DNA from: Amylostereum areolatum
Taxonomy: Eukaryota > Basidiomycota > Agaricomycetes > Russulales > Stereaceae
Length of the DNA stretch: 64,000 nt
Direction of reading: 5' to 3'
Assembly (NCBI GenBank): GCA_012932865.1
Contig: SAXG01000016.1
Span: 372,001-436,000, forward strand
Every line of letters begins with the position of its first letter. The first letter of the stretch is position 1. Both the position numbers and the translations under genes were made by a program. Below the pieces are notes generated by a model. It saw only the letters and a list, made by a program, of their open reading frames with translations, ran no database searches and was not told where the DNA came from. Below are positions 33,817 through 43,392 of this stretch, piece by piece.

Positions 33817-35444
33817 CAGCAAAACACCACTTACTTGGGGGTGACCTTGGGGCCTTGGGCAAGTCCCTCAAGGGCCCAAGGTCCCAAGGATTTTGGCCTT
33901 GGAAAAGCTAGGTCACTTACTGGCCCAAGGTCTGAGACACCTTGGCAAGGCTCCCAAGACCCTTCAAGTACATCACCCAGAAGCCCCCAGCCAGGCTCAT
34001 ATCCTCAAAGGATCTTGACCAGTACCCCCCAAGTACCATAAGCAAAGGTTCAAGGGTTGATCAAGAACTGATTTTATCCCATATCATTGCATTTAGAATC
34101 AATAAAAGCATTATTTATTATTGTGCTACTGGATACATGCATAACTAAACACATAGGAATGGATAGGTGTGTGGAAGGGTATTGAACAGAGCCGGCAAGC
34201 TCAGGGACATAGATAGCATGCTGACAAAGTAAGACAAGTCCACAGCCTGAGCCATGGCAACAAGAGAGGCAAGACACTGGCAGCATGGGTGGCGGGGGAG
34301 ATGGGAACAGCGGCAACAGCAGAGACGGGTGGGAGACGAGCATGGCGGGAGACAAATGCGGCGGAGGAGACGAGCATGGCGGGGGAGACAGGCGCAGTGG
34401 AAACGAGTGTAGCGGAGACGAGGCAATGTGGGGACAGCCAGGGGGACAAGACGAGGGGTACGAGACGGGGGACGACGGCAGAAACGTGGGTGGCAGGGGA
34501 GACAAGTGGCAGGCGAGGCGAGGCGAGTGGCGGGGGAGGCGAGTGGCGGGGAAGAAAAGCGCGGCACGCCAGGAGACGAGAGGGGAACGAGATGGAAGGC
34601 AATGAAACCCGTGTCCAGGGCGACGAGATGGGGGGCGATGGCGGTTACGACTCTACGGACGTGACGGACGCGGTGGACGAGACGGGCGTGGTGGGCGAGA
34701 CGGACGTGGTGGGCGAGACGGACGTGGTGGGCGAGACGGACGAGATGGACGTCGGGGGCGAGGGAACGGCCAGAGCGACAAGACGGAGGCGACATGTGTA
34801 GCCACACGACATCGCAGTGGCCGACGCGGGCAACGAGTAGACGCGGGCAACGGGAGAGGTGAAGGGCGATGGGCGCGGCGAGCGTGGCGAGTGGGTGAAG
34901 AGGACGACAAGGGTGGCGTGGGTGACGAGGGTGGCGCGGGTGACAAAGATGGTGCGGGTGACGAGGGCGGAACGGGTGACAAGAGCGACGGGCGCGATAG
35001 GAGCGGCATGAGCGGAGAGGGCAGCGTGGGCGGCAAGGGTGGCGTGGGCGGCGAGGGTGGCATGGGTGACGAGTGCAACGGGCGCAACGGCAGCGTGGGC
35101 GGCGAGGGTGGCGAGGGTGGCGACAACGACAGGAGTGGCGACGACGATGGGAGAGGATGGTGGTGGTAGTTGAGAGAGAGTGAGTGACGTGGCGACGAGC
35201 GCTGAAGAAGTCGAACATCAATCACGTGACTAGACAGCACTCGAAATGTGCTAAGTCCATTTTGTCGGAAACCCCCAAGCTATACTCGAAAAATGAAAGC
35301 TTCAAAGTAAATACACACAAATGAAAGGTCTTTCCCAAGGACCACAAAATAATGCAAGGTCACAAGCTATCCCCAAGCCAGATCCCCCAAGTCCAAGCTG
35401 GCTTCTCAAGCCCAAGGTTAGCTCCAGCAAATGGTGTTTTGCTG
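33817..35444. mobile_element. non-autonomous element with CAGCAAAACACCA inverted ends and minisatellite core
   Basis: The left end CAGCAAAACACCA and right end TGGTGTTTTGCTG are perfect 13-bp inverted repeats. AT is duplicated on both sides (33815-33816 and 35445-35446), and excision restores the host ORF. Subterminal DNA on both sides is full of CCAAGG/CCTTGG motifs (33846-34030 and 35330-35420). The interior is a G-rich minisatellite. No transposase is encoded, so movement must depend on another element. Confidence 0.75.
34270..35175. repeat. G-rich minisatellite inside the CAGC-ended element
   Basis: Imperfect units of 9 and 18 bases such as GGTGACGAGGGTGGC. It gives long spurious frames on both strands (for example 34145-35221 minus). 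Followed, as at 8.1 kb, by TCACGTGACTA and GCTAAGTC. Confidence 0.85.
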
Positions 35445-37355
35445 ATGATGCTCAACGGAGAACTCCTCCAATTAGACTCGAGGTACCTAACGCTCTCGAC
35501 CGAGATGGAAGAACGGGAAGTCAAACTACTTCGACGATTCCGGAAGCTAGCACAGTGGCTGTACTCAACGTCGCAGAGCTCCGAAGATTTCTCACCGAAG
35601 TCGGACACAGGGTCAACTGGCTCAATTGGGAAAGACACACCTTCCGTGCCACCTACGAAGGAGAAATCCTCCGAAGGCAAATGGAAACTACCGGAGTTCC
35701 CCATATGTCGCCACGCGACGGCCCTGACATCGACCTCATCTTCCATGGATATCACATCTCCCCGGGCTATACTGTTCGACCCGATCCCATCACGACCACC
35801 CTCACCAGACCCCCGTTCCTTCCTAACACCCCTCCGCGACCTGTCACCGCTCCTACACCGCCGGGATCCCTACCCATCTCCGGAATCACCCAGATTAACC
35901 CCGTCCAGCCTCCCATCGCTAGAAACGACGTATCCGGAGAGTACACCGGACAGCCCCTGGTTTCCCCAAAGCCCGGACAACCAACCGGAAGATCCACAGC
36001 GGAAAGTCCGCGACCAGTACCTCGGACATCTCCTCCACTGCCAGCGATGCCTAGACCGCCAACTCCATTCCCAGCTTCTGCTGACGACACTCCCATGCCG
36101 TGGCACGGAGGTCCCCCTGCTTATCCCTTGTTCCTACGCTCGTACTCCGACCACACTAGAGATCCCATCGCCCAAGATCCCCGAATCACCTCACAGCGAC
36201 GTAAACATGATTCTGTCGACTCCGACGGAAGACCGCTCAAGCGAATCCGAAACGTCGGACTCCCCGATAAGTCGAGCGATGAGGAACTGCAACAAGATTC
36301 AAGAGATAATCGAGCAAATGATGGAGACCCGCGCTCGCTGGAAACGAAACCAAGAGTCAACGGACAAATCGGACAGCTCAGCGGACGAACCGGACAGTCC
36401 GACGGACGACAAGACGAAGGAAGCAACCGAGAATCCCTCGGACAAATGGAACGACGAGCCGACCACATGGACGCAAGAGAAGTGGGACGCGATTCCCGCG
36501 AAGCCACGGAAACGCTGCTGGAAATGCGGCGAGCGAGGCCATCTCCGCCGAGACTGTCCCCGTCGCAAGAACGCTCCCCCTCACTTCCCCCAATCGCGGT
36601 CTTGCTATCCCCTCCGACCACAGACTCCTCTTCCTCGCCCTCGCCCTCGCCGTCTGGATATCGGCTACGGTCCAGGAACACTGATGTCCCACCCCCACCT
36701 CCGACGTACCGACGCTACCACCCGCACCCACAGGCAGCTTCTGGGATTTCTCACGCGACGTGAGAGCCTGACGCACGAAGCCGCCCAACACGCCACCGAA
36801 CAGTGGTTGTACTGGGAGGACGCCATGCTCCGCACTCAGCGGGAACCCCCTTCGCGCTTCAACCACTCCTGGCGCGTCGACGATCTCTTCTGGAAGGAAG
36901 AAGATTGGGACTTGCAGGAAGCGGAGGAGTCGAAGGATCACTGGCCGGAGCCTTGGTAAGCACACGGACAAACCTTTACCCATCATACGCACCAGCTCTT
37001 TCCCTTTTCCCTCATCATCATCATCATCACGCTTTGCATTCATCGTTACGATACTTCTCGGACTAATCACGGACTGTGCCCTCATTCGTACGCATATTTT
37101 CCTCAGACTTCTCTACTGTATAGGTTCCTGTCGCTATGAGGAAGGCGAAGTGTTTGGTACTCTCCCTGCGACACGCTGGACGTGTCGCTTACTTACGACT
37201 AGTGTCTGATTATGTACAAATTCCCACTTACGATTTACGGCAATGATTACATCATTGCCCCTCTGCATCGTAAGAATAAAAGGGAAAGCCAGAGAGACGA
37301 TGACACCCTCAGACATCGTCTAACAAACCCACTCGCACCACCCAAACCAATCAAA

Positions 37356-37739
37356 ATGTCTTCCACTCTCGCCTCCTCCTCGTGTAACCTCTCCACCATC
37401 GACTCCACTCCTCCTACCACCCCTCCTCCCTCGCCCGTCCTCTCGCGCACTCCCACGCCCGACCCACGCGACGAAGAACTCCTTTGTCATCTCAAGAGAG
37501 TCACGGAACTCCTAAACCGTCCGGACGTCGCTCGTGCCATGAAGAGGCCGAGAAGCCTCGACGAAGAAGCCATGCGCGAGTCGAAGGGAAGATGCGGTGT
37601 CAAAGGGCTCTTCAAGAAACATGGGCCCCGATTCAGAAGCCCGGACCACGCGACAACGGCCAGGATAGGGCATCGGTTAGGGTCTCCCACGATGGACGGG
37701 GAGGACGTCAAAGTAGTGGAGGTGTTGCTGAAGCGTTAG
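37356..37739 (+). CDS. small basic ORF of element 2, function unknown
   Basis: Starts at an ATG in good context (AAAATG) and encodes 127 residues: a Ser/Thr/Pro-rich N-terminus, a leucine-containing helix (ELLCHLKRVTELLNRPDVA) and a basic C-terminus. No known family. It lies between the zinc-knuckle ORF and the membrane ORF, 680 bases before the 3' LTR. An upstream frame in phase from 37212 makes a longer N-terminus possible. Confidence 0.35.
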   Translation: MSSTLASSSCNLSTIDSTPPTTPPPSPVLSRTPTPDPRDEELLCHLKRVTELLNRPDVARAMKRPRSLDEEAMRESKGRCGVKGLFKKHGPRFRSPDHATTARIGHRLGSPTMDGEDVKVVEVLLKR

Positions 37740-37810
37740 AATAGAATTCTATCGCTTGATTCCGGATAAGGATAAAAGGAGCGAACATCAAAAAATGAGG
37801 ACTCAGAAGC

Positions 37811-38056
37811 GTGATGCAACCCACACAATCACCCGACCTTACGATCCTCGCTGCAACCACCCCTCGCTGGCTTGTCATCGTCCTAAGCGTCATTGTCGGA
37901 TTCACGATCTTCACCCTTCTCGCGTCAATCGTTTTCCTCCAACGATGGCGACGAATAAGCGACCAAGAACCTATTCAAGAAATCCCTTTAACAGTAATCC
38001 GATTCGTGAATCAACGGGACATCGATTCTAGAGAGGGGGCTAGTGTTACAACTTGA
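37811..38056 (+). CDS. small single-pass membrane protein ORF of element 2, adjacent to the 3' LTR
   Basis: 81 residues. After a short polar N-terminus comes a strong hydrophobic helix at about residues 20-43 (WLVIVLSVIVGFTIFTLLAS then IVFL), followed by the positively charged QRWRR and a polar tail, so a type I or III orientation with cytosolic C-terminus is likely. The frame runs through the polypurine tract and stops 13 bases inside the LTR. There is no signal peptide apart from this helix and no glycoprotein-like ectodomain. Its place before the 3' LTR is where envelope-like genes occur in some gypsy elements, but size and sequence give no support for an envelope protein. Confidence 0.45.
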   Translation: MMQPTQSPDLTILAATTPRWLVIVLSVIVGFTIFTLLASIVFLQRWRRISDQEPIQEIPLTVIRFVNQRDIDSREGASVTT

Positions 38057-38593
38057 TCAAGGTATTCCATTCCCTGTTGCCTTATTAGGAAGGACATCGC
38101 TAAAACGACGGATTACGACTGTGCCCCAGTTCGTACCCATCTCAACGACGCAACCACGACAGTGTCACAGATTGTCACCGTCTCAACGGCATAGCCACGA
38201 CGGTGCCACAGATCGTCACCATCTCAACGGCATAGCCACGACGGTGCCACAGTCTCGTCCCCGTAGATACTTGATACAACCGTCGCTCAATGTACATATG
38301 TTTACTCGACCTCCTTTCTTATAAAAGGAGGCTCAACAAACGAGCCATTCCCCAGCTCGTTCTCTTTGTAAATACAGGACTGTTCTAAATAGAACCTCCT
38401 CTTAAAGCTATTAAAGAGAACCCAAAGTAACTAAGTCGAAAGCTCGCCTAAGTCTTCCATGAAGACTTACTGCTTCGCTTATCGACCTCAACCTTCGTAT
38501 AACCGAGACGTCTGGATCACCTGATCCCACTTCTCATACACACGAGTACTGTAGCCTGAGCCGCTTGTCACGTGATAAGGACCGTCCTTAACA
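38044..38593 (+). repeat. 3' LTR of element 2
   Basis: 550 bases, TGTTACAACT to CCTTAACA, with the same three tandem subrepeats and TATAAAAGG box as the 5' copy. Preceded by the purine tract GAGAGGGGGC at about 38030-38040. Confidence 0.93.
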
Positions 38594-39370
38594 CCTCCCC
38601 ACTACTTGTCTCCCCTCTGTCTCATTACCAGCACCGTTGTGTCCCCCCCGCTTTCACGTCTCCCCCGCCGCCTTGTCTCGTCACCCCGGTTGTCGTGTCG
38701 CCCCATCTTTCGCATCTCTCCCGCCGCCTTGTCACCCCGCCCTCGTCCCCCCTCCATCTTGGCAACCCCTTCATGGCATCACTTTCCGCTGCCACAGCGC
38801 CCCTGCCGTTGCATCGCCCCTGCCGTCATGTCCACTCTGCCTTGTCACCCCCACCACCTCGTTGTCCCCGCCACCTTGTCGCCCCTCTGTCTTGTCACCC
38901 TTCCATCTCGCCTCCCCTCCATCCTGTCTCTCCGCCGTCCCGTCACCCCGCTGCCTGGTCACCCCCTTGTCTTGAAGCCCGGTTGTCGTGTCAGCCTTGC
39001 CTCATCACTCCCACCACCTCGTCATCCCCGCCACCTCGATACTCCTCTGGCTCGATACTCCTCTGGCTCGTCGCCCCTCCGTCTCGTCGCCCCTGCCGTT
39101 GTGTCGCCCCCGCCTCGTCACCCCGCCGTTGCATCGCCACCGCCGCCGTCACCCCTCCCTTTCATTGCCCCCGTTGTCGTGTCGCCCCCGTTGTCGCGTC
39201 CCCCCCACACCTCGTCTCCCTACCACCCTCATCATCTCCACCACCTGATCAATGCTCCGTCCGGTCCCCCTGTGCCTTGGCGCCCCTGCTGTTGTGTTGC
39301 GTCGCCCTGTCACCCCCGCATTGTGTCGCCCCTCGTTTTCCTTCTTGCCTCTCAATGCCCCGCTGCCTCA
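38594..39370. repeat. C-rich minisatellite
   Basis: Imperfect repeats built from CCCCGCCG, CTCGTCACC and TTGTCGCCCC on the plus strand. It is the reverse-complement style of the G-rich arrays at 7.4 and 34.3 kb and directly follows the LTR. Long Pro/Ser/His-rich frames (38572-39480, 38606-39448) are artefacts of this composition. Confidence 0.8.
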
Positions 39371-40990
39371 TTACTTATGTTTGCTTATCAGACATTATTA
39401 TGTCACATACATTTACTTACTTTTGTTACAATATTATGCACAATATAATTGGTTTGGTCATCATAATATTGTGTGATTAAGGTCTACAAACAAATAAGAA
39501 ATGCCAAGGTGTAGGTTGAAGGTGTGTTGGTAAGTACTTGGTGTCTAGTTTACCTAGGTTATACTTCAGTTATTGTTCAGTTGACCAACCCCCCCATGAA
39601 TACGTAGGTTTCAGACCAGTTTCACAGTTTGGGTGTTTCACCTGTTTTAGGGGTTGTACAACTTGGCAACTAGCCAAAACATGCCTTAACTCAATGTGTT
39701 AGATTGCTGATGTCTCATCTTGCTACTGTCTCGCTACCCGTTGTCATGTTTCCCCAGGCTGTATGTACTACATCTACTGGTACTACTAGTAACCACAGAA
39801 TGCTAAGTGTTCTAAAGCAAAAATTGGGGTTTGAACCAAGTCCGAACCGAGTTCAAACCTGAACCGAGGTTCGGTTCAGGTTCAGGTTCAGGTTCACCCC
39901 CAGAGGTGTCGGTTCAGGTTCAGGTTCGGGCAAGATGGGTCCCGAACCGAACCGAACTGAACTTTGGCAAAACTACATCAGGGATCCTACCCCCTAGTTA
40001 TTGAAGATAATTGACCGTAATTGTGCTCAGTTACTGTCAATTACCATCAGTTACTGGAAGTTGGTAATTACAGCAAATTACGTAGGTCAGCCTGAGTTAT
40101 TTTTTTTACTTGAGCATAGTTACTTGTTATTGATTCAATTACCTTCAATTATTGTCCCAAACACCCCTAGAATAAGGCAGGCAGGTAGCCACAGTAATTA
40201 AAGGTAATTGCAGACCATAAATATCCATTTGCTTGTCACTTATCAGGCTTATATAAACAAACTTATCAATAGCTTTAGAATGCTTAAACAGATATATTAA
40301 TTTATAAGTTGAGGTACAAAATATTATTACATAATCAAAGTCAAGAATGAACAGATTCCAACACTGCCGAAACAAGAAGGCATGACTGAAAAGAATGACA
40401 TCGGCAAGATGGACACGACCGAGATATAATGATCAACTCACCTGTTCCGGCTCTCCAAAGCTCCCGAATGTAGTCCTAAAGAACATGCTAGAAGAGTCAG
40501 CCAGCGGACGGCGCGAACTCCGGTAAGCGACGCACCTGATGCCATAGACTAAACGGAAACCCGTCCTGAACGCGCGCGGCGGGAAAGGGGCAAGAGCGAA
40601 CACAAAGACAATGCGCTGCATGGCGGCGCGAACTCGGTAGATGCGGTGAGGCGTAGGAAGCAATAGGCAAGAGGCGAGGGCAGTGGAGGAAGGGAAGGAA
40701 CGAAGGAGGAGATTGGGGTCAAGGAAGGGAAACAGGAAAAGAGACAACAGACGAAGCCTCGGAAAACTCCGGTTTATATGCTCACGGCCAGTGTGACGGC
40801 TCGTCACGGTGACGCAAGCTCCATCCGTGCGGTCTCGACGCGACCGCGTCAACAATGTTCAACACCGACGCCTGGAATCACAAGTCCGAAGTCCTCCAAG
40901 CTCCAAGTCGAGGGAAGTGAAGGTAAAGGTGACGAGAGGGAGTGAGAGCATCGGGAAGCTCGCTAGGTGCGTCATCCGCATCTCCCTCAT
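39371..40990. other. AT-rich and simple-sequence DNA, no supported gene
   Basis: 39371-39830 is AT-rich and shares short blocks (AAACATGCC, CATGTxxCCCCAGGC) with 7.1 kb. 39868-39950 is a short tandem array of the hexamer GGTTCA. 40000-40215 is AT-rich with repeated TAATTG/CAATTA words that suggest a degraded MITE. The reverse-strand frame at 40433-40855 is basic and motif-free. Confidence 0.4.
39868..39950. repeat. GGTTCA hexamer microsatellite
   Basis: Runs of GGTTCA units with interruptions, flanked by GAACC/GGTTC words on both sides. It is not a telomere repeat of the TTAGGG type. Confidence 0.8.
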
Positions 40991-41330
40991 GCTCTCAATT
41001 CTGACGGCTACTGTCCACGCGTGCCCCTCAACGTTGAACACGTACGGGTCCCAGACGCGCATGGAACCGCGCTGTCCCCGCTCCAATGCCTCCGCCTCCG
41101 CGCCAACCCTCCAACGCGTCCAAGACCTCCTCCCCCGTGCATGCGTCCTCACATGCGTCCTTGCACGCGTTCCTCCTGCCGTCCCCCCCGCGTGCCCGCG
41201 CTCGCCTGCCCTCCCTCAATGTGTGTGCACACGATCAACACGCCCGTCCGCCCGCGCTCAATACGCCCTCACGTGCACCCTCCACACCCACGCCCTCGCG
41301 CTCAGCGCCCGCGCTGTCACGTGAAAAGTG
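40990..41330. repeat. C-rich low-complexity tract
   Basis: Dense CGCGC, CACGC and CCTC words; related in style to 50981-51475. Frames here are composition artefacts. Confidence 0.6.
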
Positions 41331-42358
41331 GTTCCTTTCACTTCTAGGCTTGCCGGGTTTTCCTCTTTCCCAGGGGTACCTAGTTGTTCGAGGGAGTGAG
41401 ATTCAAGCTTGTGTCTGGCGAACAGATCAGAAAGATCTTTATTCTCCAGAGCAGACGCCGTTTGGTGCCGAAGACAGGTGTATCAAGTGTACCAACGTAG
41501 ATGCACTTAATACAAAAGACCGGTGGTGATTTATTTAACTCGAACCTGACGTTGAACAGGCAAAGTAAGCTCAAATCAAGCTTGATGAACGAAGTCTGTG
41601 AGATTCCTGATGAATCTAACAGACTAGAGCGAGTCACGAGACGACCGAAACCGATTTCCTAAGTGTAGTCGCACACTTAGAAAGACTTAAGAGAACTGAG
41701 TAAGAGAACTAGTAGACGTGGGTTGCAAAGTGTTTCGAACTTCAACTGACGTGCACTGGGATATACTGGATATATATCGCTTCTAGCTACAGGGGGGGGA
41801 GCTTTATATACATACACCTTTCGTGCTTAGTAATCCTTGTGGAGACCCATTTGCTGTCTTTGTAATACGCTGACTGATCCTAAGATCTGTTGACAAGAGC
41901 TTAGGAATGCTTATAGAGCATTACTAAGCATCGTCTGCCTGCGTTTACTAAGCATGGGGCTCTTCTAGTTACAGCCGAGCGACATGGAAAAGGGTAGAAA
42001 GATATGGAAGGGAGAATTTGAGAAGGCAGTAGCAAGTTCCGAAGAAGGGAAGATGTAAGGGTAAATAAGGTGTGTTTGGAAATGGGCAGTGAATGGTATG
42101 ACAAACGGAGATAGCAATGTATGAAAAGGAGAATAGCGACGATAAGCAAAGGGGAGATGGTAGTGGCCACAGAACAACACGGGGTAATCGAGCAACGTAG
42201 GGACTGGAGACGAGCGACATAGATGGGACAACGGAAAAGGGTCATTCCGACAGAGTGATATGGGGTAGTAGGTGAGACATAATAGAAAAGAGGAAGCGGA
42301 GAACGTTCTGGCGATAGTAGGAAGGCGACCATCTTCCTACTGACCTAACTGTTCTTAC
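41331..42358. other. no supported gene
   Basis: Contains AT-rich DNA with direct-repeat fragments and a short run of eight Gs (near 41800) next to AGCTTTATATA, which could be a degraded LTR end. Frames at 41901-42332 are unconvincing. Confidence 0.35.
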
Positions 42359-42972
42359 TTACTGGCGTAGGTACAATCCTTCCCTCCGCCATTTCTCTAT
42401 GGCTGCGGCCCTTTCCTGTACCTCGTGCGAGATCTGCTGAGCCGACACCTCGCGCACCTCCGTGATCAGCTTGTAGAGCGACTGCTCTACTGCTGAGTAG
42501 GAGAACGGATAGATGGCATGGCACGCGTAGGCCAGATATTCCACCACATCGCTAAGCGGTGCCCAGGGGTCCTCTGTCAGCATGGGCGCCAGGTTTCCCC
42601 ACTCGGGGAATACAAAGACGGAGTAACCTTCATGCCCGACAACATGGTGCAGCATGGCAGGAAGGTGGGCGTCCACAATGCGAGCGATGTTCTTGGCGAC
42701 AAGAGAGGGAGGGGCGATGAGGGTGCCGAGGCGGAGGTTGAATGCCCAATGCCAGTCCGCAGCGATGGAGGAAGAAGTAGGAAGTTTTGGGATAAGCGGG
42801 AGGGCCCAGTTGACGTTGCAGATAATAAAGACTATCATCGCTGTTTGCGAGTCAGCATGAGTTTGGCATGAGGGGAGGGGTGACATACGGGTGTAGGCGT
42901 GGTTGCGTACCCATCCCACGTAGATGGCGCTCTGGCCGTCGCTCCCTAGACACTTGCCCACCGTCGCGTAGT

Positions 42973-43392
42973 TGTCAGAAACGCAGTTTATGAGACCGAT
43001 GAACCGCCTAGGTCGCGACGATGGGAGGAGCGAGAAGAAAATAGATTCGAGAGTGCCGGGGTCTAGGGTAGTGCAACGTGTGCTACAGTACCGTACGATG
43101 AGATGGACAGTCTAGGGAAAAGGGAAGAGAAACACTGTCCTTATATACAAGTGGGTACGATGGTGCGATGCGATGCGATAGTGGTGCGAGCAGTGGGAAC
43201 AATAAGAAAGGAGTCATGGGGCGGAGGACGAGGGTCCGGAGCAATGATGTCATAGATAAGGATGCGGAACTCCGCTCAGAAGTCCGGGCAATGACGTCAT
43301 TGAAGCATGTGATGCAAGGGAAAGTCATGTGCCGTGACACGTCGCGTGTACAAGGTCTGCAAACGAAGAGAGAAATGGAGCGATCCGTGACA
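42973..43392 (-). repeat. 3' LTR of element 3
   Basis: TGTCA...TGACA ends; preceded on the minus strand by the polypurine tract AAAGGGAGGG at 43393-43408. Confidence 0.95.

Larger units (their letters stand above)
33357..36959 (+). pseudogene. post-pol ORF of element 2: CCHC zinc-knuckle protein, interrupted by an insertion
   Basis: A first frame from the ATG at 33357 (with a CGDC motif in ALCGDCFIARSAA) probably splices near 33520 into the frame entered at about 33632 (acceptor CACAG). The latter has a helical segment (IARMIAGVAIEQARERI, then DLKRESADVQNILQ). The CAGC-ended element at 33817-35444 interrupts it. Removing that element and one AT joins the frame without shift to LLQLDSRYLTLSTEMEER and onward. 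A long Pro/Ser-rich stretch leads to one zinc knuckle CWKCGERGHLRRDC near 36520 and an acidic, Trp-rich end (stop 36957-36959, overlapping a possible GTAAGC donor). It resembles a second gag-like nucleic-acid-binding protein in the position where some retroelements have accessory genes. I know no named family for it. Confidence 0.55.
21432..38593 (+). mobile_element. element 2: Ty3/gypsy chromodomain retrotransposon of a second family with extra 3' ORFs and nested insertions
   Basis: Two 550-base LTRs (TGTTAC...TTAACA) bound gag (22039-24527), pol (24524-28099 continued at 32954-33277), a CCHC zinc-knuckle ORF (33357-36959), a small basic ORF (37356-37739), a small membrane ORF (37811-38056) and a polypurine tract next to the 3' LTR. 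Three insertions are nested at the first level: a family-1 solo LTR at 22173, a DDE transposon at 28100-32951 and a CAGC-ended element at 33817-35444. Without them the element is about 10.2 kb, long for a fungal gypsy element. The outer flanks do not form a target duplication (GGCTGC versus CTCCCC), so the two ends may come from recombined copies. Confidence 0.85.

Noticed and set aside
34145..35221. 358-residue reverse-strand ORF and overlapping long ORFs in other frames
   Set aside because: Lies in the G-rich minisatellite; the 9/18-base unit lacks stops in most frames, and the product is an Arg/His/Pro-repeat without domains.
37811..38056. Calling the membrane ORF an envelope gene
   Set aside because: Only 81 residues, with no ectodomain, cysteines, glycosylation pattern or fusion peptide; position alone is not enough.
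38572..39480. 302- and 280-residue Pro/Ser/His-rich ORFs
   Set aside because: Composition artefacts of the C-rich minisatellite; several frames are open at once.
39868..39950. GGTTCA array as a telomeric repeat
   Set aside because: Fungal telomere repeats are TTAGGG-like; this hexamer differs, is short and interrupted, and lies between ordinary sequences.
40433..40855. Reverse-strand ORF of 140 residues
   Set aside because: Basic, motif-free and not supported by splice sites or similarity I can recognise.
41901..42332. Overlapping reverse-strand ORFs rich in Leu/Ser/Pro
   Set aside because: Three frames are open over the same stretch and none shows domain features; likely chance.
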